Shown here piece after piece: positions 45,362-53,578 of a stretch of 64,000 nt of DNA (position 1 is the stretch's first letter; each line of letters begins with the position of its first letter). The translations under genes and the position numbers were made by a program. The notes beneath the pieces were generated by a model. That model worked only from the letters and a program-made list of their open reading frames with translations. It did not search any database and was not told where the DNA came from. Source of the DNA: Stappia indica (lineage in GTDB: Bacteria > Pseudomonadota > Alphaproteobacteria > Rhizobiales > Stappiaceae); the NCBI RefSeq assembly GCF_009789575.1, contig NZ_CP046908.1, positions 2,335,001 through 2,399,000 of the forward strand, in the 5' to 3' direction.

Positions 45362-45384
45362 AGCGCCCGCCCCTTGCGAAATGC

Positions 45385-45963
45385 TCAGGCAGCCGCGCCG
45401 TACCGTCCCGCCGCCTCGATCCAGCCCTTGCGCTTTTTCTCGTCCGAGCCCTGCACCGGCGCGAAGGTGCGAAAGCGCACCGGCGAGAAACCGCAGAACT
45501 CCAGGATCTGCTTGCGCATCACCCGGAAACCGGGCGTCCACAGCAGGAAGCGCAGATACCAGGGCGGCGTGTCGGAGGTGACCAGCACCTCGGCCGAGCG
45601 CCCCTTCAGCAGCTTGGCCGGCACCATCTGGCCCGGCTCGTAGCGGAAGGCGAAGCCCGGCAGCAGCGCCCGGTCGATCAGCCCCTTCAGCTTGGCCGGC
45701 ATCGACCCCCACCACAGCGGATGCACGATCACCAGATGCTCGCACCAGGTGATCGCCGCCTGCACGTCGGAAAGGCACGGCTCCAGCACCTTTTCCGGCT
45801 TGTAGCCCGACCCCATGTCCGGATCGAACTGCATCTGCGACAGGCGCAGCAGCTTCACCTCGTGCCCGGCACGGGTCGCGCCCTGCACATAGGAGGCGGC
45901 CAGCGCGCCGCACAGGCTGTCGGGGCCGGGATGCCCGTCCAGCACGAGAATACGTTTCGCCAT
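45385..45963 (-). CDS. NAD(P)H-dependent oxidoreductase, quinone-reductase/KefF-like flavodoxin fold
   Basis: A 192-residue FMN- or FAD-binding protein of the NQO1/MdaB/KefF family. LVLDGHPGPDSLCGALAASYVQGA at 6-29 is the phosphate-binding start, and VIVHPLWWGSMPAKLKGLIDRALLPGFAFRY near 80-110 is the canonical flavin/quinone segment. Two-electron quinone reduction avoids semiquinone radicals; a role in detoxification is likely. The ATG at 45963 has AGGAAG. It faces a TetR regulator across a 99-base gap carrying two identical palindromes, so it is almost certainly the inducible target. Confidence 0.9.
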   Translation of the reverse strand: MAKRILVLDGHPGPDSLCGALAASYVQGATRAGHEVKLLRLSQMQFDPDMGSGYKPEKVLEPCLSDVQAAITWCEHLVIVHPLWWGSMPAKLKGLIDRALLPGFAFRYEPGQMVPAKLLKGRSAEVLVTSDTPPWYLRFLLWTPGFRVMRKQILEFCGFSPVRFRTFAPVQGSDEKKRKGWIEAAGRYGAAA

Positions 45964-45992
45964 TGTCGGTCTTCCTGTTTCGGAGCTAGAAT

Positions 45993-46036
45993 TGACCGCG
46001 GTCACAAATTGATGCCGCATTTAATGACCGCGGTCA
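45993..46036. promoter_or_regulatory. Twin TetR operators TGACCGCGGTCA
   Basis: The perfect 12-base palindrome TGACCGCGGTCA occurs at 45993-46004 and 46025-46036, centres 32 bases apart, both continued on the right by an AT-rich AATT. They occupy the gap between a quinone-reductase-like gene and a TetR gene and should repress both. Confidence 0.85.
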
Positions 46037-46062
46037 ATAATTGAATCCACAAGAAGGACGCC

Positions 46063-46674
46063 ATGGTCGGACGCCCCCAGAAACGCACCCGCGAAACCCG
46101 CGAGAAGATCCTGGCCGAGGCGACCCGCCTGTTCTCAGGCCAGGGCTTCGAGGCGACCAGCGTCGATGCGGTGGCGGAGGCCGCCGGCGTTGCCAAGGCC
46201 ACCGTCTTCGCCCATTTCGCCGACAAGACCAGCCTGCTGATCGCCGCGCGCACGAGCGACCTGGAGGAGCTGGAGGCAGCTATGCGCGCCCATGTGGCCC
46301 GCGCGCCCCTCGGCGAGACCCGCGACTACATTGCCGGCATCTTCCATCCCTGGCTGGCGCTCTACCGCTCCGATCCGGATTTCGCGCGCCTCTATCTCGT
46401 CCAGACGACCCTGCGCGACGGTCCCTGGACGCGGCTGTTTCTCGATGTCTGCCAGGCGATGGAGGACTGCACGCGGGATGCGTTCGCGCGGCTGTCGCGC
46501 GAGGGCCGCCTTGCCCCCGGCGCCGATCCGGACCTTCTGGCCGAGGGCGTGCTCGCCTTCTTCTACCACATGATCGTCGGCCACAGTCTCGGCGCCCTGC
46601 CGGGCGAGGCCGAACAGACCGCCCGGTTCGACGGGCTGCTCGCCACCTGGCTTGCCGCCGGCGCGTCAGGCTGA
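46063..46674 (+). CDS. TetR/AcrR family transcriptional regulator
   Basis: A 203-residue repressor. The helix-turn-helix covers about 12-60: REKILAEATRLFSGQGFEATSVDAVAEAAGVAKATVFAHFADK. The C-terminal part (about 80-195) with RDYIAGIFHPWLALYRSDPDFARLYL is the inducer-binding domain. It reads away from the flavoprotein gene with the doubled palindrome between, a textbook quinone- or xenobiotic-responsive arrangement. The ligand is unknown. Confidence 0.92.
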   Translation: MVGRPQKRTRETREKILAEATRLFSGQGFEATSVDAVAEAAGVAKATVFAHFADKTSLLIAARTSDLEELEAAMRAHVARAPLGETRDYIAGIFHPWLALYRSDPDFARLYLVQTTLRDGPWTRLFLDVCQAMEDCTRDAFARLSREGRLAPGADPDLLAEGVLAFFYHMIVGHSLGALPGEAEQTARFDGLLATWLAAGASG

Positions 46675-46745
46675 CCCCGCCCGCAGCTTTCCGGGAAACC
46701 CGGCCGCCTCGGCAACCGTCTTGACGTCGCGGCCGTTTCCTGAAA

Positions 46746-46761
46746 AGTTGCAATTGAAACT
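46746..46761. promoter_or_regulatory. Near-perfect palindrome before the TRAP operon
   Basis: AGTTGCAATTGAAACT is palindromic except for one position pair (pattern AGTTnCAATTGnAACT) and is followed by TAATAT, a possible -10. It lies about 50 bases before the TRAP substrate-binding protein start and is a plausible operator of that operon; no regulator for it is adjacent. Confidence 0.5.
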
Positions 46762-46809
46762 AATATCCGGCAGCGGCAGGGTCCCTCGGCCGGAACATGG
46801 GAGGAAACA

Positions 46810-47844
46810 ATGCGCTTCACGGTGAAATCCGCCGGGTTCGGCCTTGCCGCGCTCGCTTGCGGGCTCGTTGCCGGCCTTGCCGGTGCCCGCGCCGACACCA
46901 CCCTGGTCATGTCGTCCTGGCTGCCGCCCAAGCATCCACTGGTCGAGAACGCCATGAAGCCCTGGGCCGACGAGGTCGAGAAGGCGACGGAAGGCCGCGT
47001 CAAGGTGCGCGTGCTGGCCAAGCCCCTGGGCGCCCCGCCGGCCCATTACGACATGGCCCGCGACGGCGTTGCCGACATCACCTACGGCCTGCATTCCTTC
47101 ACCCAGGACGACCGGTTCCTGCGCTCGCGCATCGGCCAGTTCTCGCTCCTCGGCAATGACGCGGTCACCGTCTCCAAGGCCTACTGGAAGGTCTATGCGG
47201 GCACGCTGGACGCCGCAGCCGAGCATGAGGGCGTCAAGCTGCTCTCCGTCTTCGCCCACGGCCCCGGCATGGTCCACAACAACCAGCGCAAGATCGAGAA
47301 GCCGGAGGACTTCGCCGGCCTCAAGCTGCGCACGCCGGGCGGCTACATCGCCGACCTGATGCAGGATCTCGGCGTCGTCACCCAGTTCATGGGTCCGGGC
47401 GAGGTCTACGAGAAGCTGTCGCGCGGCGTCATCGACGGCGTCACCTTCCCGATGGAGGCGCTGAAGGCCTTCCGCCTCGCCGACCACCTTTCCTATACGC
47501 TCAAGGTTCCCGGCGGCATCTACAACACCTCCTGGTTCCTGGTCATGAACCAGGCCAAGTGGGACGAGATCTCCGACGCCGACAAGGCCGCGATCGAGAA
47601 GCTCTCGGGCGCCGCCTTCGCCGAAAAGGCCGGCGCGGTGTGGGATGCGGCCGATGCCGGCGGCATCGCGCTCGTCGCCGAGACCAAGATCGAGGTGCAC
47701 GAGGCCAACGACGCCGTCCTTGCCGCCATTCGCGAGAAAGCGGCAAAGCACGAAGCCGCCTGGGCCGAGGCGGTCAAGGCGCAGGGCTTCGACGGCGCCG
47801 CCGCCTTGGCCGAACTGCGCGCCGAGACCGGCGTCTCCTTCTGA
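46810..47844 (+). CDS. TRAP transporter substrate-binding protein (DctP type)
   Basis: A 344-residue periplasmic solute receptor for a secondary, sodium-driven uptake system. Signal peptide 1-28 (FGLAALACGLVAGLAGARA). The mature protein opens TTLVMSSWLPPKHPLVENAMKPWADEVEKATEGRVKVRV, and the TRAP signature region FAGLKLRTPGGYIADLMQDLGV near 168-189 includes the arginine that binds the carboxylate of most TRAP ligands. GAGGAAAC precedes the ATG. First gene of a P-Q-M operon. The ligand cannot be named; an organic acid is the default. Confidence 0.93.
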   Translation: MRFTVKSAGFGLAALACGLVAGLAGARADTTLVMSSWLPPKHPLVENAMKPWADEVEKATEGRVKVRVLAKPLGAPPAHYDMARDGVADITYGLHSFTQDDRFLRSRIGQFSLLGNDAVTVSKAYWKVYAGTLDAAAEHEGVKLLSVFAHGPGMVHNNQRKIEKPEDFAGLKLRTPGGYIADLMQDLGVVTQFMGPGEVYEKLSRGVIDGVTFPMEALKAFRLADHLSYTLKVPGGIYNTSWFLVMNQAKWDEISDADKAAIEKLSGAAFAEKAGAVWDAADAGGIALVAETKIEVHEANDAVLAAIREKAAKHEAAWAEAVKAQGFDGAAALAELRAETGVSF

Positions 47845-47864
47845 GCCGCCAGGACGCAAGGGCC

Positions 47865-48383
47865 ATGACGCAAACCGCCAACAGCAAGGGCCGGCCGCCG
47901 CGCCGGCCCTTTGGTCATGCTCTGGAGACGCTGCTCTCGGCGGCCTCCGGCGCGCTGCTCCTCGCCCTCACCCTCGTCACCTGCATCGACGTGGTCGCCC
48001 GCTACTGGTTCAACGCACCCTTGGCCGGCGCCTACGAGCTGACCGAGATCTTCCTCGCCTCGCTCGTCTTCCTCGCCCTGCCGGTGACCACTGGCCGCGG
48101 CGAACATGTCGAGGTCGACCTCATGGACATGGTCGCGGGCGGGCGCATCACCCGGGCCGTGCGGCCGGTCACCGGCCTGCTGGTGGCCCTGGTGCTCGCC
48201 GTGTTTTCCTGGCGGCTGTTCCTGCATGGGGAGCGGCTCGCCGAGGACGGCGCGGTCAGCGATTCGCTGTCCCTGCCGCTGGCGCCGGTCGCCTTCCTTG
48301 CCGCGGCCGCCTGCGCGCTCGCCTGCCTTGCCGCCGTCTTGCGGGCGCTTCGCCCGGACGCCTCCCCACGGGATCCCTCATGA
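47865..48383 (+). CDS. TRAP transporter small permease (DctQ type)
   Basis: A 172-residue four-helix membrane protein. LETLLSAASGALLLALTLVTCIDVVARYWFNAPLAGAYELTEIFLASLVFLALP gives helices 1-2 with the conserved DVVARYWF-N-P-L-x-G-x-x-E motif of DctQ; two further helices end at about 165. AGGACGCAAGGG is upstream. Starts 20 bases after the receptor gene and overlaps the large permease by four bases. Confidence 0.92.
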   Translation: MTQTANSKGRPPRRPFGHALETLLSAASGALLLALTLVTCIDVVARYWFNAPLAGAYELTEIFLASLVFLALPVTTGRGEHVEVDLMDMVAGGRITRAVRPVTGLLVALVLAVFSWRLFLHGERLAEDGAVSDSLSLPLAPVAFLAAAACALACLAAVLRALRPDASPRDPS

Positions 48384-49699
48384 CGGAATCGCTCATCGGC
48401 TTCGCCGTCCTGCTTGCCCTCATCTTCCTGAAGATGCCGGTGGCCTTCGCCATGGCGCTGGTCGGCATCGCCGGCTTCGCCTGGATGCGCGGGCTCGACG
48501 CCAGCCTTGCCATGACCGGCACGCTGGTCTTCGACGCCGGCCTCGCCTATTCGCTCTCCGTGGTGCCGCTGTTCATCTTCATGGGCAACGTGCTCGCCCG
48601 CTCCGGCGTCGCCAACGGGCTCTATGCGGTCGCCAACCACGCGACGGCGCGCATGCGCGGGGGCCTCGCCATGGCCTCGGTCATCGCCTGCGGCGGCTTT
48701 TCCGCCGTCTGCGGCTCCTCGCTCGCCACCGCCGCCACCATGTCGCGGGTGGCCATGCCCTCGATGCGCCGCTTCGGCTATGCCGACAGCCTGGCCGCCG
48801 GCTCCATCGCCGCCGGCGGCACGCTCGGCATCCTCATTCCGCCCTCGGTGATCCTGATCATCTACGGGCTGCTGACCGAGTCCGACATCGGCAAGCTGTT
48901 CATCGCCGGCGTGGTGCCGGGCATCATCGGCCTGCTGTTCTATCTCGCCGCCGTGCAGGTCGCCGTCTGGCGCAACCCCGAACTCGCCCCGCCGGCCACC
49001 GAAGCCGAACCGCTGACCCGGCGCGACGCGCTCGGCGTCTTCGCCCTGATCGTGCTGTTCGCCATCATCATGGTCGGCATCTATGGCGGCTTCTTCACCC
49101 CGACCGAGGCCGCCGGCATCGGCGCCGGCGCCGCCCTGCCGCTCTCGGCCCTGTTCGGCCGGCTCGGCTGGCGGGCCCTTGGCGAGGCCATCGGCGAAAG
49201 CACCCGCGCCACCGCGATGATCTTCGCCCTGATCATCGGCGCCGACATCTTCACCAATTTCGTGAACTTCGCCGGCCTTCCCGACGCGCTGTCCGACTTC
49301 GTTTCGGATCTCGACGTCAGCCCCTGGCTGGTGATCCTGGCGATCGTCGCCGTCTACATCCTGCTCGGCTGCGTGCTGGAAAGCCTGTCGATGATCCTGC
49401 TCACCGTGCCGGTCTTCTATCCGCTGGTGACGGGGCTGGATTTCGGCTCGGGCCTGCTCGCCGATCCCGAGCTGGTGCTGATCTGGTTCGCCATCGTCGT
49501 CGTCGTGGTCACCGAGATCAGCCTGATCACCCCGCCCGTCGGCCTCAACGTCTTCGTGCTGCGCAGCGTGCTGGACGACGTCAGCCTGACGACGATCTTC
49601 CGGGGCGTCACGCCTTTCTGGATCGCCGACATCTTCCGCCTCGCCCTGCTCGTCGGCGTGCCGTGGATCTCGCTCTGGCTGGTCGTCGCCATGGGGTGA
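48380..49699 (+). CDS. TRAP transporter large permease (DctM type)
   Basis: A 439-residue membrane protein with about 11-12 helices forming the ion-coupled transport pathway. GGFSAVCGSSLATAATMSRVAMPSM near 98-122 and GGTLGILIPPSVILIIYG near 138-155 are the hairpin/substrate motifs of the family, repeated in inverted form as ...ESLSMILLTVPVFYPLV and ...EISLITPPVGLNVFVL toward the end. The ATG overlaps the stop of the small permease (ATGA). No regulator or catabolic gene follows; the operon ends convergent with the acyl-CoA dehydrogenase gene. Confidence 0.94.
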   Translation: MTESLIGFAVLLALIFLKMPVAFAMALVGIAGFAWMRGLDASLAMTGTLVFDAGLAYSLSVVPLFIFMGNVLARSGVANGLYAVANHATARMRGGLAMASVIACGGFSAVCGSSLATAATMSRVAMPSMRRFGYADSLAAGSIAAGGTLGILIPPSVILIIYGLLTESDIGKLFIAGVVPGIIGLLFYLAAVQVAVWRNPELAPPATEAEPLTRRDALGVFALIVLFAIIMVGIYGGFFTPTEAAGIGAGAALPLSALFGRLGWRALGEAIGESTRATAMIFALIIGADIFTNFVNFAGLPDALSDFVSDLDVSPWLVILAIVAVYILLGCVLESLSMILLTVPVFYPLVTGLDFGSGLLADPELVLIWFAIVVVVVTEISLITPPVGLNVFVLRSVLDDVSLTTIFRGVTPFWIADIFRLALLVGVPWISLWLVVAMG

Positions 49700-49708
49700 G
49701 GTGTCAAA

Positions 49709-49749
49709 GGTGAGGCTCACGCCTCACCCTGCCGCCTGAGCCCCCCCCC
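49709..49749. terminator. Hairpin and C9 run between convergent genes
   Basis: GGTGAGGC-TCAC-GCCTCACC (49709-49728) is a perfect eight-pair hairpin ten bases after the TRAP permease stop; it has no T-tract. Then a run of nine C (49741-49749) abuts the stop of the convergent dehydrogenase gene. The hairpin may act as a weak terminator for both. Confidence 0.45.
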
Positions 49750-51438
49750 TCAACCGCGATCCTCCAGCACCCTTCGGGCGATCACCTGCGCCTGGATTTC
49801 CGCCGCGCCCTCGAAGATGTTGAGGATGCGCGCGTCGCACAGCACCCGGCTGATCGCATATTCCAGCGCGAAGCCGTTGCCGCCGTGGATCTGCAGCGCA
49901 TTGTCCGCCGCCGCCCAGGCAACGCGCGCGCCGAGCAGCTTGGCCATGCCCGCTTCGAGATCGCAGCGCCGGCCGGAGTCCTTTTCCAGCGCCGAAAAAT
50001 ACGTCAGCTGCCGCGCCGCCATCAGCTCCGCCGCCATCATCGCCAGCTTGTCGGAGACGCGCGGAAAGGCGATCAGCGGCTTGCCGAACTGCACCCGCTC
50101 CTGCGCATAGCGCAGCCCCAGGTCGAGCGCGGCCTGGGCGACGCCGAGCGCCCGCGCCGCGGTCTGGATGCGCGCGCCCTCGAAGGTCTGCATCAGCTGC
50201 TTGAAGCCCTGCCCCGGCACGCCGCCGAGCAGGTTCTCATGCGCCACCTCGAACCCGTCGAAGGCGATCTCGTATTCCTTCATGCCGCGATAGCCGAGCA
50301 CCTCGATCTCGCCGCCGGACATGCCCGGCGCCGGGAACGGATCGGCATCCGTGCCGCGCGGCTTTTGCGCGAGGAACATCGACAGGCCCTTGTAGCCCGG
50401 CTCCGACGGATCGGTGCGGGCGAGCAGCGTCATGATGTCGGCGCGCACCGGATGGGTGATCCAGGTCTTGTTGCCGTAGATCTTCCACACATCGCCCTCG
50501 CGCACGGCGCGGGTCTTCAGCGAGGCAAGGTCGGAGCCGGTGTTCGGCTCGGTGAACACCGCCGTCGGCAGCACCTCGCCGGAGGCGATCCGCGGCAGCC
50601 ATGTCTGCTTCTGCACCTCGGTGCCCCCGCACAGGATCAGCTCGGCGGCGATCTCCGAGCGGGTGCCGAGCGAGCCGACGCCGATATAGGCCCGGCTCAG
50701 CTCCTCCGAGACGACGCACATGCTCTCCTTGCCCAGGCCGAGGCCGCCATATTCCTCCGGGATCGTCAGGCCAAAGACGCCGAGCTCGGCCATCTCGTCG
50801 ATCACCTCCAGCGGGATATAGGCGTTCTTCAGGTGCCACTCATGCGCATGCGGCACCACCCTGGCGGCGGCGAAGCGGCGCATTTCCTCGCGCACCTGCT
50901 CGTAGGTCTCATCGAGCCCCGAGGTGCCGAAGATCGAGTTGCCCTCCTGCTGGCGGATCAGCTCGGCCAGCCGCGCCCGCACCGCCGGCGTGTTGCCGGT
51001 GGCGATCAGCTCCTCCACCGCCGCGCTGCGGAAGGAGGCTGCCGCCTCCGGCCCGAGCCCGAGATCGGCAAGGCGCACGACCTCGCCCTGGTTCATCGGG
51101 ATGCCGCCGAAGACCTGCGCCAGATATTCGGCGAAGGCGAGGCGCACCAGAAGCTCTTCCGTCTCGCCGAAGCGGCTCTCCTCCTCCAGCCGCCCGGCAT
51201 AGGCGGCGAGCTGGCGCAGCGCCTCCACATAGGTCGCCAGCCAGGCGAGCCCATGGGTCGCACGCTGCTCGGCCTCGAGCTTTTCCGCCGACAGCCGCCC
51301 ATCGGCCGACACCACGCGGGCGCGCACGCGCACTGCTGCCGCATCGAGCAGCGCACCGAGCGTTTCCACCGCCTCGCCCGCCAGCGCCGTCAGCCGCGTT
51401 TCCCGTGCCTCGTGACCGAATTCGCTCGCCAGGGACAT
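49750..51438 (-). CDS. mcd: Probable (2S)-methylsuccinyl-CoA dehydrogenase (acyl-CoA dehydrogenase family)
   Basis: A 562-residue FAD enzyme: an N-terminal extension of about 165 residues, then the acyl-CoA dehydrogenase fold (about 170-560). The extension, with DGRLSAEKLEAEQRATHGLAWLATYVEALRQLAAYA, is what distinguishes methylsuccinyl-CoA dehydrogenase of the ethylmalonyl-CoA pathway from ordinary 380-residue dehydrogenases. The core shows PTAVFTEPNTGSDLAS (FAD/substrate loop) and NALQIHGGNGF. The pathway assimilates acetyl-CoA in bacteria without isocitrate lyase; other pathway genes are not in this window, so the specific assignment rests on protein architecture. Start at 51438 follows GGAGAGGAAGG. 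Confidence 0.82.
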   Translation of the reverse strand: MSLASEFGHEARETRLTALAGEAVETLGALLDAAAVRVRARVVSADGRLSAEKLEAEQRATHGLAWLATYVEALRQLAAYAGRLEEESRFGETEELLVRLAFAEYLAQVFGGIPMNQGEVVRLADLGLGPEAAASFRSAAVEELIATGNTPAVRARLAELIRQQEGNSIFGTSGLDETYEQVREEMRRFAAARVVPHAHEWHLKNAYIPLEVIDEMAELGVFGLTIPEEYGGLGLGKESMCVVSEELSRAYIGVGSLGTRSEIAAELILCGGTEVQKQTWLPRIASGEVLPTAVFTEPNTGSDLASLKTRAVREGDVWKIYGNKTWITHPVRADIMTLLARTDPSEPGYKGLSMFLAQKPRGTDADPFPAPGMSGGEIEVLGYRGMKEYEIAFDGFEVAHENLLGGVPGQGFKQLMQTFEGARIQTAARALGVAQAALDLGLRYAQERVQFGKPLIAFPRVSDKLAMMAAELMAARQLTYFSALEKDSGRRCDLEAGMAKLLGARVAWAAADNALQIHGGNGFALEYAISRVLCDARILNIFEGAAEIQAQVIARRVLEDRG

Positions 51439-51564
51439 GCCTTCCTCTCCATTGCCGTTTCCCGCCGCACCCCGCCCCTCCCGGCGGGCGATGCTGCAGC
51501 GCAAACAATATCGCGGCGGCTTGGCGAAGCAATGCTTCTTTTGAAGGAGGTGAAAAGCAATAAT

Positions 51565-51595
51565 ATTTCATGCGTTTCGCGACGCAGCATGAAAT
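51565..51595. repeat. Inverted repeat in the mcd/brkB divergent region
   Basis: ATTTCATGC and GCATGAAAT are exact nine-base complements separated by 13 bases. A textbook Shine-Dalgarno GAAGGAGGTGA (51543-51553) stands just to the left with no well-spaced start codon; an ATG inside the repeat (51570) would give only 13 codons. The repeat may be an operator for the dehydrogenase on the minus strand or an mRNA structure. Confidence 0.55.
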
Positions 51596-51642
51596 GCCGG
51601 CCACGGCTTGACCCCGGGCGGCGCCTCCCGCAAAAGCGGCGG

Positions 51643-52500
51643 ATGAACCCGTTTCGCCTGCTGCGGTCCGCGCTCGCCACCATCTACGACGCCGTCATGC
51701 ACATGACGAACGACGACGGCTTCGCGCTGGCGAGCCATGTCGCGCTGTCCTCGCTGCTGGCGCTGTTTCCGTTCCTGATCTTCGTGGCCGCGCTCACCGG
51801 CTTTCTCGGCATGTCGGACATGGCCGACCGCATCGCCACGCTGCTGTTCGATGTCTGGCCGGAACAGGTCGCCCGGCCGATCTCCCGCGAGATCCACGTG
51901 GTGCTGACCCAGCCGCGCGGCGACATCCTCACCTTCGGCATCATCGCCGCGCTGTGGTTCGCCTCCAACGGCGTGGAGGCCCTGCGCGTTGCCCTCAACC
52001 GCGCCTATGGCGTCGGCGAGACCCGCAACTATTTCTACCTGCGCGCCCAGTCGCTGCTCCTGGTGCTGTTCGGCACCTTCGTGCTGATCAGCTTCGCCCT
52101 GCTGATCGTCTTCGCGCCGCTGGTCTGGCGCGCCGTCGTCGCCCATGCGCCGCTGCTGGAGCCTTTCACCGCCCGGCTCAACATCTCGCGCTACGTCATC
52201 GCCTCGCTGCTGACCCTCGGCGGCCTGTTCGTCGCCCATGCGGTGCTGCCGGACGGCCGCCGCCGGCTGCTCGACACGCTTCCCGGCGTTGCCGCCACGC
52301 TTCTTCTGTGGCTGGCCTCGGGCATGGCCTTCGGCGCCTGGCTGGCCGGCTTTGCCGACTACGTGTCGACCTATGCCGGCCTTGCCGGCGCCATGACCGC
52401 GCTGATCTTCCTCTACCTGATCTCGATCTGCTTCATCTTCGGCGGCGAGCTCAACGCGGCGATCCTGCGCCGCCGCGCCCGCAAGCTCGCCAGCGTGTGA
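51643..52500 (+). CDS. YihY/BrkB family inner-membrane protein
   Basis: A 285-residue protein with six predicted transmembrane helices, including LSSLLALFPFLIFVAALTGFLG near 36-57 and a C-terminal FGGELNAAI near 270. The NDDGFALASHVALS entry is characteristic. The family was once called ribonuclease BN or virulence factor BrkB; both functions are now doubted and its role is unknown. The start ATG (51643) has only a weak GCGG site; in-frame upstream starts (51532, 51590) are possible, the first close to a strong ribosome binding site but not positioned by it. Confidence 0.88.
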   Translation: MNPFRLLRSALATIYDAVMHMTNDDGFALASHVALSSLLALFPFLIFVAALTGFLGMSDMADRIATLLFDVWPEQVARPISREIHVVLTQPRGDILTFGIIAALWFASNGVEALRVALNRAYGVGETRNYFYLRAQSLLLVLFGTFVLISFALLIVFAPLVWRAVVAHAPLLEPFTARLNISRYVIASLLTLGGLFVAHAVLPDGRRRLLDTLPGVAATLLLWLASGMAFGAWLAGFADYVSTYAGLAGAMTALIFLYLISICFIFGGELNAAILRRRARKLASV

Positions 52501-52515
52501 CGGAAAGGCCCTGCC

Positions 52516-53412
52516 TCAGGCGGGCGTGCGCCGGGTGCCGATCCGCCGCTCGCGGATGATCAGCAACGCGCCGATCACCAGCGCCGCGCCCGCCACCTGC
52601 ACCAGGGACAGCGTCTCGCCGAACAGCAGGTAGCCCTCCACCGCGGTCGCCACCGGCGCCAGGTAGAACAGGCTCGACACCCGCGAGGCGCTGCCCCGCT
52701 TGATCAGGACCATCAGCAGCAGCACCGCCCCGATCGACAGCACCAGGACCAGCCAGGTCATGGCAATGAGCAACTCGCCGGTCCAGGCGATCTGCCAGTC
52801 CTCCAGCATCGACAGCGGCATGACCAGCGCCAGCGCGCCGAAATACTGCAGCAATGTCCCCGGGATCAGGTCGATGCCGACGACGAAGCGCTTCTGGTAG
52901 ATCGTGCCGACCGCGATGCCGGCCGCGGCCGCAAGGCAGGCCAGCACGTTGACCGTCGAAAAACCCGCCGTGTCCGCCCCTGCAAGGCGCGGAACCACCA
53001 CCAGCAGCAGGCCCAGCGCGCCGACGGCCAGCCCCAGCCAGTGGCGCGGCGCCACGCTCTCGCCCAGCACCGGACCGGCCATCAGCGCCGTCAGCAGCGG
53101 CTGCAATCCCAGGAACAGCGCCGTCACACCCGCCGGCATGCCGTTGTCGATGGCATAGAAGATGCCGCCCAGATAGACGCCATGGATCAGCATTCCGGCG
53201 ACGAAGCAATGCGCCCATTCCCTCCCCCGGCGCGGCCATGTCGCGCGCAGCATCATGGCCAGCGCCAGCATCACCGGCAGAACCAGCGCGAAGCGGATCG
53301 TCAGAAAGACGAAGGGCTCGATATGCGGCGCGCCGAGCTTGGAGCCGATGAAGCCGGTCGACCACAGCAGGACGAAGATGCCGGGAACGGCCTTGTCGAA
53401 GAACGAGCGCAC
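52516..53412 (-). CDS. DMT superfamily transporter (two EamA domains)
   Basis: A 298-residue inner-membrane exporter with ten helices in two EamA repeats (about 5-140 and 150-290). [37 protein letters not shown] is the conserved first hairpin. Members export amino acids, nucleosides or drugs; substrate unknown. Convergent with the YihY gene (15-base gap) and divergent from the chemoreceptor. Confidence 0.92.
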   Translation of the reverse strand: MRSFFDKAVPGIFVLLWSTGFIGSKLGAPHIEPFVFLTIRFALVLPVMLALAMMLRATWPRRGREWAHCFVAGMLIHGVYLGGIFYAIDNGMPAGVTALFLGLQPLLTALMAGPVLGESVAPRHWLGLAVGALGLLLVVVPRLAGADTAGFSTVNVLACLAAAAGIAVGTIYQKRFVVGIDLIPGTLLQYFGALALVMPLSMLEDWQIAWTGELLIAMTWLVLVLSIGAVLLLMVLIKRGSASRVSSLFYLAPVATAVEGYLLFGETLSLVQVAGAALVIGALLIIRERRIGTRRTPA

Positions 53413-53512
53413 GGAAGATCCAGTTCATAACGTTGCGGAAGGCGGCGGCAGAAATAGCGAACCCTGCGGCATTTTGTGCCGAAGACCAAAATATCGGCAC
53501 CGCAGCGCCCAG

Positions 53513-53571
53513 CTGGTCAGTGGAATGTTAACTTTGCTGGTGGACTTTTGCACAAGGTGGGGACTGACCAG
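53513..53571. repeat. Distant inverted repeat upstream of the chemoreceptor
   Basis: CTGGTCAGT (53513-53521) is repeated as its exact complement ACTGACCAG (53563-53571), which ends eight bases before the receptor start. The arms frame the probable promoter/leader. Confidence 0.5.
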
Positions 53572-53578
53572 TCGAGGT

